In this document: positions 41,554 through 48,936 of the stretch, in pieces
Position numbering within the stretch: position 1 is the stretch's first letter
Layout: the number at the start of each line of letters is the position of its first letter
The notes under the pieces: generated by a model
The model's database searches: none
The model's input: only the letters and a program-made list of their open reading frames with translations
What the model was told of the DNA's origin: nothing
Made by a program: the position numbers and the translations under genes
NCBI GenBank assembly: GCA_031385545.1
Contig: JANNBN010000018.1
Coordinates: 1 to 64,000, forward strand
Direction: 5' to 3'
Source: JANNBN01 sp031385545
GTDB lineage: Bacteria; Actinomycetota; Acidimicrobiia; Acidimicrobiales; JANYDT01
DNA: 64,000 nucleotides

Positions 41554-43131
41554 ATGACAAGCACGCAACACCCTCGGCATCGGGAGAACACCCCACATAC
41601 ACTCCGAGATGTGGGTACCCAGATCACGACGGTCGAGGTTGCTGCTTTGCTTGCTCTGGCGCAGGACCATTCGTTCGGCCAGCCGCCAGGGTCACAGCTC
41701 CGCGCCACGGTGATCGCACAGCATCTCGCCACTGCGGCAGGACTGACTCCCACAGAACGCGCCCATGTCTGGTGGACCTCGACCCTGCGGTTCCTCGGCT
41801 GTACGGGCCATGCGTTCGACACTGCGGTCGTCTTCGGAGACGAGATCGAGTTACGCGCAGCCTCCCTGCACGCCGACTTCTCGAGTACCGCGGAGGTATT
41901 GCGGTTGATGGTCGAACGCGCTGGATCGGACCGTTCAGGAAGCGCCCGCATTCGCTCGGTACTCGCTGTCCTGGCCGGCGGCCAGAAGGCGGCCGAACTC
42001 AACTTCCGGATGGCGTGCGAGGTCGCCGATTCGTTCGCCCAGCGGCTCGGCATAGCCGACCCGGTCCGCCTCGCTCTTGCTGCGAACTTCGAGCGATGGA
42101 ACGGCCGTGGTCTGCCGAAACATGTGAAGGGCAACGAAATCCCCATACCTATGCGGGTGGCACAGCTCAGCCAGGAGCTGGAAGTTTTCGCACGTGTCGA
42201 TGACGTCGCCAGCGCGGTGGAAATGGTCGCCGACCGCTCAGGCAGAGCGTACGACCCTGCGCTTGCGAACCTTGTCGGCGCGAACGCCGAGGAGTGGTTC
42301 GCCTCGATCAACGATGTCGACCCGTGGGACGCTGCGCTTGCGCTCGCGCCGCCCAGCCCTCCACTTGGCGCGGCGGCAGCACGCGATGCGCTGTTGGTTC
42401 TCGCCGACTTCGCTGACCTCAAGTGCCCGTGGATGAGCGGGCACTCGCGGACGGTAGCGGCTCTGGCGCTCGAGGCCGGAGGCCCTGATGCCGAAGCTGC
42501 GGCGCTGGTCCACGATTTCGGGGTTGTGGCCGTGCCGAACACGATCTGGGACAAACGCGGCGCGTTGACGCGCGACGAACGAGACCGCGCCGAGAGCCAC
42601 TCGCTGATCACCGAACAACTGCTGCGTCGGGTGCCGTACACCGCGGCCCTTTCGGGTCGCGCCGGAGCAGCCCATGAACGCGTCGACGCGACGGGCTACC
42701 ACCGCCGTTGCGGTGCAGCGCAACTCGACCTGACGCAGCGCATCGTCGCAGCCGCCGACTGCTACCAGGCGATGACATCGGAACGTCCCCATCGTGGCGC
42801 ACTGACGCGCGAAGCAGCCGTTTCTGAGATGCGTGCGATGAGCCGTGCGGGACAACTGGACGGTGAAGCTGTCGAACGAGTGCTCGAGGCCGCCGGCAAT
42901 CGTCGTACCGCCAGGCCACCGTTGCCGGCCGGGCTCACGACCCGCGAGGCCGAGGTGCTGCGTCTCCTCACTCTGGGCCTTACCACTCGCGAGGTCGCTC
43001 GGCAGTTGACGATAACGGCGAAGACCGCCGATCACCATGTCCAGCACATCTATACAAAGATCGGCGTCTCCACTCGAGGCGCAGCAGCGCTTTTCGCAAT
43101 CGAGCACGGCATTCTGCCGGGCGACACCTGA
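41554..43131 (+). CDS. HD-domain (HD-GYP-like) protein fused to LuxR HTH
   Basis: A 525-residue protein from ATG 41554; GTG 41611 (VGTQITTVEV) would leave a roomier divergent promoter. The N-terminal half is a degenerate HD repeat (RMACEVADSFAQRLG... FERWNGRGLPKHVKGNEIPIPMRVAQL). The second half has a recognisable HD domain with GHSRTVAALALEAG, ALVHDFGVVAVPNTIWDK and AAHERVDATGYHRRC, where HD-GYP enzymes have HHExxDGxGYP. The last 65 residues are a LuxR HTH (LTTREAEVLRLLTLGLTTREVARQL... KTADHHVQHIYTKIGVSTRG). It may sense a nucleotide and bind DNA. Whether the altered GYP is active is doubtful. Confidence 0.86.
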   Translation: MTSTQHPRHRENTPHTLRDVGTQITTVEVAALLALAQDHSFGQPPGSQLRATVIAQHLATAAGLTPTERAHVWWTSTLRFLGCTGHAFDTAVVFGDEIELRAASLHADFSSTAEVLRLMVERAGSDRSGSARIRSVLAVLAGGQKAAELNFRMACEVADSFAQRLGIADPVRLALAANFERWNGRGLPKHVKGNEIPIPMRVAQLSQELEVFARVDDVASAVEMVADRSGRAYDPALANLVGANAEEWFASINDVDPWDAALALAPPSPPLGAAAARDALLVLADFADLKCPWMSGHSRTVAALALEAGGPDAEAAALVHDFGVVAVPNTIWDKRGALTRDERDRAESHSLITEQLLRRVPYTAALSGRAGAAHERVDATGYHRRCGAAQLDLTQRIVAAADCYQAMTSERPHRGALTREAAVSEMRAMSRAGQLDGEAVERVLEAAGNRRTARPPLPAGLTTREAEVLRLLTLGLTTREVARQLTITAKTADHHVQHIYTKIGVSTRGAAALFAIEHGILPGDT

Positions 43132-43163
43132 CGAACCGCTTCGAATTCCGCTCGGGAGCGGTG

Positions 43164-44036
43164 TCAGCTTGCTGGTGGGGATGCTGCCTGGTTCGAGCGG
43201 TATCTGTTTCGCAGCTCTCGCATCGAAATCAAGGTGAACGGCTGCCGGTCGAGCCATTCCTTCCAGGCCGGTGAACCGAAGAGCGCGTATTCGTCTGTAC
43301 GCACATGACTTGTGCCCGGCTCGATCAAATCAACCTCGCCGGGCGCGTTCGGGTGGAATGCGCAAAATGCGAGATTACCGTGCACGTTCCCGAGGAGCGC
43401 CCGGTAATTCACCGCTGCCGAAGCCGATCGGTTGAAGTCGGTCTCAAGCACGAGATCGAACACCGGCAACCCGGCACTCCGAGCCGCTCCGACGAACGGC
43501 GCAAAGGCACTCTCGTCGACACCCGCCACGTGATTGTTGGGTGCGTACGCGGCGAGCGTTGCAGTGATCACGATCGGCACCGCGAACTCCACGCCGATTG
43601 CGACGAAGCGGTCGCACCACTCGGGGGCGAGGGCTGAGCCCATGTGCGCGTCCAGATGCGTCACGTCGATACCCATGGCAAGTGCTCGCTCTATCTGCGC
43701 CCGCCACTCGGCCTCGACGGCATCTGGGTGCGCGTGCTCGCGCACGGCCGAAACGGTGTGCCACAGGTAGCCATCGGCATCCATCAGCCCCGAGGACCGG
43801 GAAGCGTTGCTGACCGGCCGCCAGCGGTAGTGCGACTTTTCAGCGTTGAGCGTGAGGTGTACGCCGACGTCGAGTGATGGGTCTTGGGCGGCCAGTTCGG
43901 CGATCTCCGGAAACCACGGACACGGCACCATCACCGACCCGCTGGTGATGGTCCCCGCGTGTGACAACTCGACAAATGCTCGGTTCGCTCCGTGGCACAT
44001 ACCCACGTCGTCGGCGTGGATGACAAGCTCAATCAT
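43164..44036 (-). CDS. ChbG/YdjC-family carbohydrate deacetylase
   Basis: A 290-residue metal-dependent deacetylase. The family motif HADDVGMCHGAN starts at residue 7, VGVHLTLNAEKS gives the next metal His, and THLDAHMGSAL holds the HxxxH-type ligand pair; FHPNAPGEVD is near the C terminus. Characterised relatives remove an acetyl from N-acetylated sugars (chitooligosaccharides, hopanoid N-acetylglucosamine). The ATG overlaps the stop of the upstream PhyH gene, so both are co-translated. The substrate is unknown. Confidence 0.9.
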   Translation of the reverse strand: MIELVIHADDVGMCHGANRAFVELSHAGTITSGSVMVPCPWFPEIAELAAQDPSLDVGVHLTLNAEKSHYRWRPVSNASRSSGLMDADGYLWHTVSAVREHAHPDAVEAEWRAQIERALAMGIDVTHLDAHMGSALAPEWCDRFVAIGVEFAVPIVITATLAAYAPNNHVAGVDESAFAPFVGAARSAGLPVFDLVLETDFNRSASAAVNYRALLGNVHGNLAFCAFHPNAPGEVDLIEPGTSHVRTDEYALFGSPAWKEWLDRQPFTLISMRELRNRYRSNQAASPPAS

Positions 44037-44938
44037 CGTGGCTCCTCGATCCCGGCGACGAACTCGGCAGCCTCGCCGCTTTGCTCTGCGAAATCCCCGA
44101 TGACCCGCACTTTGCCATCGGTACCACGCAAGGCTGCAAGTGGATCCTGCTGGTCACCGACGTAGCCGAGCGCGAACGCGCCCTGCTGGTAGCCCATCAG
44201 CCGCAGCAGGTCGTCGTCGAGAGTTCGGGCTACCTCGGGAGGGCACCCCAGGAACTGGTTCTCTTCTTGACGCACCCAGCCGACCGAGTAGGTGATGTTG
44301 ACGCCCCGACGCACTCCGTCGGAGCGGTTCGCGCCCCCGCCGTGCACGACCTTGCCGTCGTAGAACAGCACACTGCCGCGCCGCATCTCGGCCTGGAACT
44401 CGGGCAGGCTCGCCGCCGCCGCGTCGCTCACAGTGGAGCTGCCCGGAACGACATGGGTCGCGCCGTTTTCCACGGTGAAATCCGTCAGTGCCCACATGGT
44501 GTTGCATTGCACGTGGTAGTCGGTGGGGAACGGGAAGAAGTCGAACGCCATCTGATCACGATGAAGCTTCTGCGCCGTCTCGCCCGGCTCGATGGAAATC
44601 AGTTGGGTGAGGTGCAGCTGGACCGCCGTGACGTGCGACAGGAGTGCCTTGGCAACACCGAGCGCCACCGGATGCGTCACGAGTTCACGCGACGCTGGGC
44701 ACCGCGCAATCAGTGCGCCGGTCCGGCGTGTGTATCGACCGTCGTACACGTCACGGCCATGCGCTGAGCGCTCGACGAACGGCAACACCTCACGTTCCAA
44801 CTGATCAAGCAAGGCAGCGTCTGCGACTTCATCGACGATCGCGTAGCCCTGCGCTCGCAAATGCTCTGCGACCGTTGCCGGGTCAGCGTCTGACGGAAAA
44901 TGGTGAAGTCCCATCGGCGCATCGTAGAAGCCTGGCAA
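44033..44938 (-). CDS. phytanoyl-CoA dioxygenase (PhyH) family oxygenase
   Basis: A 301-residue Fe(II)/2-oxoglutarate oxygenase. The iron facial triad is visible as HRDQ (His and Asp) following EPGETAQKL, and VVHGGGANRSDG with the distal His; RRGVNITYSVGW carries the 2-oxoglutarate-binding Arg. MWALTDFTVENGATHVVPGSS is the classic PhyH core. It hydroxylates an unidentified small substrate. ATG 44914 is another possible start. It is co-translated with the ChbG deacetylase, a combination I have not seen assigned to a pathway. Confidence 0.9.
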   Translation of the reverse strand: MPGFYDAPMGLHHFPSDADPATVAEHLRAQGYAIVDEVADAALLDQLEREVLPFVERSAHGRDVYDGRYTRRTGALIARCPASRELVTHPVALGVAKALLSHVTAVQLHLTQLISIEPGETAQKLHRDQMAFDFFPFPTDYHVQCNTMWALTDFTVENGATHVVPGSSTVSDAAAASLPEFQAEMRRGSVLFYDGKVVHGGGANRSDGVRRGVNITYSVGWVRQEENQFLGCPPEVARTLDDDLLRLMGYQQGAFALGYVGDQQDPLAALRGTDGKVRVIGDFAEQSGEAAEFVAGIEEPR

Positions 44939-44976
44939 ATCGCTTCGTGCAAGACTTCGACCGCTCGTCGTCGGTG

Positions 44977-45402
44977 CTACTGGCCGACAAACTCATACGT
45001 CACTCCGAGCAGATCGTATGTGCGCCGAGCACGATGGTCACGAGTGAGCAGCCGACAACCGTTGACCCGGGCAGCCTCGCTGACAAGCGCGTCGTACACG
45101 GCTCCTCCAACGATGCCAATCAGGCTGAGACGGGCGAAGAGCGCGTCCGAGGCGTCCGACTCAAGCCAACAGGTCGACGGAAACACACGTCCGATGATCG
45201 ATGAGGCGGTGGGCGGATCGACCGCCAGTTGTCCTGGGAGACGGGTCAGGACGGCATAGGTCTCGAAAGCTGCGTGTCCGCTGAGACTCGGACGACGCAC
45301 CCGTACTGCGTCGCGACACTGCGCGTGCGACACGTGCGAGGCGTCGAGGGCCGCCACGGCGACACTGGTATCGGCAGCCCAGCGTTCAGCGCTGGTCGGC
45401 AT
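44977..45402 (-). CDS. PIN-domain toxin (VapC-like)
   Basis: About 141 residues from ATG 45402; an ATG at 45426 would give a deeper overlap with the antitoxin. The PIN RNase acidic residues are all present: ADTSVAVAAL (first Asp), AFETYAVLTR (Glu), GAVYDALVSEAAR (Asp) and LLTRDHRARRTY (Asp). VapC toxins cleave specific tRNAs or rRNA when free of antitoxin. The start overlaps the AbrB-type antitoxin gene by 17 bp, the usual toxin-antitoxin coupling. Confidence 0.88.
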   Translation of the reverse strand: MPTSAERWAADTSVAVAALDASHVSHAQCRDAVRVRRPSLSGHAAFETYAVLTRLPGQLAVDPPTASSIIGRVFPSTCWLESDASDALFARLSLIGIVGGAVYDALVSEAARVNGCRLLTRDHRARRTYDLLGVTYEFVGQ

Positions 45403-45631
45403 CTCGCCACCGCTGGACGTCGGCATCGGTCATGGCCAGTCCTTCGACGTGTTCGAGCGCAGGCCACCCGTCGACCTCGACGATGACTCGCCCGGGTTTT
45501 CGAACCGGAGAAAGGCGGATCTCGTCGCCGTCGGTCGTGATCTCGACCTCGGCGTCGACACCGAGCGACAGACGGTCGCGGATCTCCTTCGGGATCACAA
45601 TCCGGCCAGCTTTATCGATGGATACCATCAT
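45386..45631 (-). CDS. AbrB/SpoVT (VapB-like) antitoxin
   Basis: An 81-residue protein from ATG 45631 (a second ATG follows at once). Residues 1-45 form a swapped-hairpin AbrB domain (VSIDKAGRIVIPKEIRDRLSLGVDAEVEI), which binds DNA as a dimer and represses the pair. The remainder, ending ALEHVEGLAMTDADVQRW, would neutralise the PIN toxin. The frame extends upstream to 45793 without AbrB similarity. TGATGGTA occurs twice near the start, a possible operator. The pair is wedged between the PhyH gene and pstS and may be a recent insertion. Confidence 0.88.
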   Translation of the reverse strand: MMVSIDKAGRIVIPKEIRDRLSLGVDAEVEITTDGDEIRLSPVRKPGRVIVEVDGWPALEHVEGLAMTDADVQRWRDADQR

Positions 45632-45812
45632 GGTTGCCACGCTACCATCAAGGTCTCCGGCCGCGCCGTCGGTATCTCGTTCGCTCAGTCGCTCCCAGAG
45701 CGACTTCGTGCACGAACTCGAGGTCTTGTTGCGGCGTCGTTTACCTGGTCGCAAACCCTGCGTTGTGTGCGGTCCGTACGGTTGACACACCACCCCATCT
45801 CAAGGAGCCTCG

Positions 45813-47051
45813 GTGACCCTCCCCCGTTCTTTTCGCCTGACGCGGTTCGCCGCAATCACCCTTGCAGGTGCAGTCGGCCTGGCAGTACCCGTCAACCAGG
45901 CGCTCGCCCAGACCCTGCAGCTCGACACCTCCTTGACCGTCTCAGGGTCAGGTTCGACGTTCATGTCGAACTTCGTGGAGCAGTGCAAGGCCGACGTCAA
46001 GAAATCCTTCAACATCAACTTGACGTACCAGGCATCTGGCTCCGGCGCTGGTCGAAGCGCCTTCATCAATGCGACCACGGATTTCGCCGGGTCAGACGTT
46101 GCGTTCACGAAGAACGAACTTGCGTCCGTCAAGAACCCCTTCGTCTACATCCCCATCACCATCGGCGGAATCGCGGTGATCTACAAGGTTCCCGGCGTGA
46201 CCGACCTTCGCCTGAGCGGACCGACCCTCGCGAAAATCTTTGGTGGATCGATCGCAAAGTGGAACGACGACGCAATCGCCAAAGAAAACCCTGGTGCAAC
46301 GCTGCCGTCGGAGACCATCCGCGTGATTGTACGGTCAGACTCGTCAGGTACGTCGAACGTGTTCACCGATTATCTCGACACTGCAGGTGGAGGCAACTGG
46401 AAGAAGGGGGTCACCTCCACTTTCCCGGTGCCCGCGGGTACCGGCGTGGCGCAGCGCGGATCCGATGGCGTCACCAACTACGTGGCAGGCGCTCAGGGGA
46501 ATTTCGCAATCACGTACGCCGAGTCGAGCTTTGCCGAAGAACGCAAGCTTTCCGTCGCAAAGGTGATCAACACCGCGGGCGAGTCGGTCTCTCCCGAACC
46601 GGCTGCCATTGCCGAAGCGATGAGCGACGCCAAGACACAGGACGACGGAACGCTGTTCCTCAACTTCCTGACAGCGAAGCCGAATGCGTATCCCATCTCA
46701 ACGACGGCTTACCTCATCGCACCACAGACGATCGACGCGAAGAAGGGTGACGTGCTCCGCACGTTTCTCACGTACGCGCTCGGCGGTTGTCAGGCCAAGG
46801 CCGACAGGCTCGGATACGCACCACTGCCGAAAAACCTCGTCGACCTCGGACTTGCGGCTTTGGCGAAGGTGAACCCGGGCTCTGCTCCAGTACCAACTCT
46901 TGCCGGCTCCGGTTCTGCACCAGCAGGCACCGCCACGACGATCGCTGCGGTTCCCACGACGAAGGCATCTGCGGCACCGACCACAGCCAAGAAGGCGACC
47001 AAGAAGGTCACCACGACCAAGAAGAAGCCGACAACCACGAAGAAGAAGTAG
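45813..47051 (+). CDS. pstS: phosphate-binding protein PstS
   Basis: A 412-residue secreted phosphate receptor starting at GTG 45813, 5 nt after GGAG. A signal peptide (FAAITLAGAVGLAVPVNQALAQ) without a lipobox Cys is followed by the PstS fold: TVSGSGSTFMSNFV, YQASGSGAGRSAF, FAGSDVAFTKNEL, VRSDSSGTSNVFTDYL. These contain the Ser/Thr/Asp phosphate ligands. The last 60 residues are Ala/Thr and then Lys/Thr-rich (TTAKKATKKVTTTKKKPTTTKKK in overlapping parts), strongly basic. Most actinobacterial PstS proteins are lipoproteins; this one may be held by its cationic tail in the wall. It lies 4.8 kb from pstB and carries no clear two-unit PHO box. Confidence 0.93.
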   Translation: MTLPRSFRLTRFAAITLAGAVGLAVPVNQALAQTLQLDTSLTVSGSGSTFMSNFVEQCKADVKKSFNINLTYQASGSGAGRSAFINATTDFAGSDVAFTKNELASVKNPFVYIPITIGGIAVIYKVPGVTDLRLSGPTLAKIFGGSIAKWNDDAIAKENPGATLPSETIRVIVRSDSSGTSNVFTDYLDTAGGGNWKKGVTSTFPVPAGTGVAQRGSDGVTNYVAGAQGNFAITYAESSFAEERKLSVAKVINTAGESVSPEPAAIAEAMSDAKTQDDGTLFLNFLTAKPNAYPISTTAYLIAPQTIDAKKGDVLRTFLTYALGGCQAKADRLGYAPLPKNLVDLGLAALAKVNPGSAPVPTLAGSGSAPAGTATTIAAVPTTKASAAPTTAKKATKKVTTTKKKPTTTKKK

Positions 47052-47054
47052 CGA

Positions 47055-47330
47055 CTACGGCGAATCGCTGGCGACCGTGTCCGGTTCGACCATGTCCGGT
47101 TCGACCGTGTCGGTGCGCGTGTCGCGCCGGACAGTCGACCAGCGTCTGCACCCGGCTTCGTGGAACCAGCGTTCGGCAATCGGGCCGGCATCGTTGTCAA
47201 GGAACCACACGTAGTCCAGGTTGCGGGCTTCGTCGCCAACCACGTGATCGGGCACGTGCGGGAACGCGCCGCCCCACCGGAACTCTTCGACGGAACGGGG
47301 GCCGCAGCTGGTGCACGGAATGGCGAGCAT
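47055..47330 (-). CDS. soxD: sarcosine oxidase delta subunit
   Basis: A 91-residue subunit from ATG 47330. The zinc site is complete: Cys6 and Cys9 in IPCTSCGPR, His57 and Cys61 in WFHEAGCRRW. EEFRWGGAF is the family signature. The tail carries a 15-bp DNA repeat giving TDTVEPDMVEPDTV. In the heterotetramer the delta chain is structural, closing the tetrahydrofolate chamber. It is last of soxA-G-B-D (minus strand), 11 bp after soxB, and its stop is 3 bp from the convergent pstS stop. An open frame to 47633 in the other register is only shadow. Confidence 0.93.
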   Translation of the reverse strand: MLAIPCTSCGPRSVEEFRWGGAFPHVPDHVVGDEARNLDYVWFLDNDAGPIAERWFHEAGCRRWSTVRRDTRTDTVEPDMVEPDTVASDSP

Positions 47331-47341
47331 CGGACAGGCTC

Positions 47342-48553
47342 CTATTTCGTTCCGGTGGAGCCCTGGTCGGCCAGCACGTGGTCGCGTTGGAAACGGTCGA
47401 TGGCGAACGGCTTGATCATCTCGGGCACCGTACCGGTGGCGAGATATTCCGCAAGCTGTTGACCCCCAGCGGGAATTGCCTTGAATCCCCATGTGCCCCA
47501 GCCTGTGCTGATGGCAAGATTGTCGATACCGGTGGGCCCGATGATCGGGGTGAAGTCCAGGCTGACATCGCAACGACCGGTCCACTGGCGGAGGATCTTC
47601 AGGTTGTGCACGAATGGCAGAAGGTATTGGCACTTAGCAGCCACGGACTGGAACGAACGCCACGTGCTCTGTTGGCTGTAGCTGGTCTGCGCCTCGTATT
47701 CGGCTCCCATCAGCAGCTGGCCTCGGGCGGTCTGCGACACGTAGAACAGCAGCTCTGTGGAGCTGACGATCGTTTGCAGGCCTTTGGCGTAGCCGTTGGT
47801 CACGAAAGCCTGCAGCGGATGGGTGCGGATGGGCAGGCGGAGCTTTGCATGTTTGGCAACCTCGGAGACGTTGCCACCGACTGCCAAGACGACATGCCCA
47901 GCACTGATGCTTCCCCGATTCGTCTGTACACCGACGACCTTGTTGCCTGCCATGTCGAACCCGGTGACGGTGGTGTGCTGGTGCACGTCGACGCCAAGCC
48001 GCATTGCTCCTTGGGCGAGCGCCCAGACCACCCTGTCGTGGCGGGCCGATGCACCCGGCACGTGATAGCTGCCGCCCAGAACCGGGTATCGCCCGCCGCC
48101 GGACACGTCGAGCTGCGGACAGATACGTTTGGCCTCGGCACCGTCAATCAGTTGCGTATCGACGCCCATCGCCTGGTTCAGCAGGCAACGAGCTCGTTCA
48201 GCGCGCATACCACTTTCGGTGTGGGCAAGCCAAATGATGCCTTTAGTTGCATGCATGATCCAGCAGCCGGTTTCGGCTTCGAGCGTCTCATAGAGGCGCA
48301 GCGAATGATCATAGAAGCGAACGCTCTCGGGCACTCCGTAGTTGGACCGGATGATGGTTGTGTTGCGGCCTGTGTTGCCGCTGCCGATGTAGTCGCGTTC
48401 AATGACGGCCACGTTGGTGATGCCGTGGCGCGTTGCCAAGTAATACGCCGTCGACAGACCGTGGCCTCCCCCGCCGATGATCACGACGTCGTAGTGGCGT
48501 TTCATCTCGGATGGCCATTGGAGCTGAAGCAGTGTTTCCACGAACTCGTTCAT
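47342..48553 (-). CDS. soxB: sarcosine oxidase beta subunit
   Basis: A 403-residue flavoprotein that holds noncovalent FAD and covalent FMN in tetrameric sarcosine oxidase, oxidising sarcosine to glycine. The FAD Rossmann is VVIIGGGGHGLSTAY (residues 23-37). His172 in ASARHDRVVW lies in the position of the FMN-linked His of the corynebacterial enzyme. GWGTWGFKAIPAGGQQLAE forms the C-terminal FAD contact. ATG 48553 overlaps the soxG stop (ATGA); an alternative internal ATG is at residue 17. Length matches the family. Confidence 0.95.
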   Translation of the reverse strand: MNEFVETLLQLQWPSEMKRHYDVVIIGGGGHGLSTAYYLATRHGITNVAVIERDYIGSGNTGRNTTIIRSNYGVPESVRFYDHSLRLYETLEAETGCWIMHATKGIIWLAHTESGMRAERARCLLNQAMGVDTQLIDGAEAKRICPQLDVSGGGRYPVLGGSYHVPGASARHDRVVWALAQGAMRLGVDVHQHTTVTGFDMAGNKVVGVQTNRGSISAGHVVLAVGGNVSEVAKHAKLRLPIRTHPLQAFVTNGYAKGLQTIVSSTELLFYVSQTARGQLLMGAEYEAQTSYSQQSTWRSFQSVAAKCQYLLPFVHNLKILRQWTGRCDVSLDFTPIIGPTGIDNLAISTGWGTWGFKAIPAGGQQLAEYLATGTVPEMIKPFAIDRFQRDHVLADQGSTGTK

Positions 48554-48936
48554 GCGAGCCGCTCCTCCATTTCGTGAGCATGCGCGGTTGCGACCATGAG
48601 CAACGCTTCGGTGGTGTCAGGCGGTAGCCACACCTTGGCGGGTATTCCCGCCACCAGGCCCTGTCCGACGCCGGGACGGTTCGGCAACGGCCACTCGCAG
48701 AGCGACGCGAGCCGGACGGTGAGCGTGTGCTCTGCGAACCAGGCACCGCTCCACCCGGTGTCGTGTTCAACGATCGCCTGCACGGGAAACTCTGCGCGCA
48801 GATCATTGGGGTCGGAGAATGAAAAGGCCTCGTCGGACGAGATCCGTATGTCTGCAGACGAAAGCACAGCATCGAGGGCAGCCGCGGGGCCGACGATGCG
48901 GGAGAGTTCGAGTTGGATGAGTTCAGGCCCGCGCAC
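48550..48936 (-). CDS. soxG: sarcosine oxidase gamma subunit
   Basis: About 128 residues from GTG 48936, which follows GGAGG by 6 nt and overlaps the soxA 3' end by 14 bp. The frame stays open to 49035 in a different register from soxA, but homology and the Shine-Dalgarno favour 48936. GPELIQLELSRIVGP and WSGAWFAEHTLTVRL occupy the positions seen in the GcvT-related gamma chain. It supports folate-channel formation. Small size and low conservation make this call depend on context (between soxA and soxB). Confidence 0.82.
   Translation of the reverse strand: MRGPELIQLELSRIVGPAAALDAVLSSADIRISSDEAFSFSDPNDLRAEFPVQAIVEHDTGWSGAWFAEHTLTVRLASLCEWPLPNRPGVGQGLVAGIPAKVWLPPDTTEALLMVATAHAHEMEERLA

Noticed and set aside
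44977..45631. VapBC as a new type of defence locus
   Set aside because: It is a standard PIN/AbrB toxin-antitoxin pair with no extra defence genes beside it.
45735..45760. PHO box for pstS
   Set aside because: Only one GTTTACCTG half-unit; the flanking 11-mers do not match.
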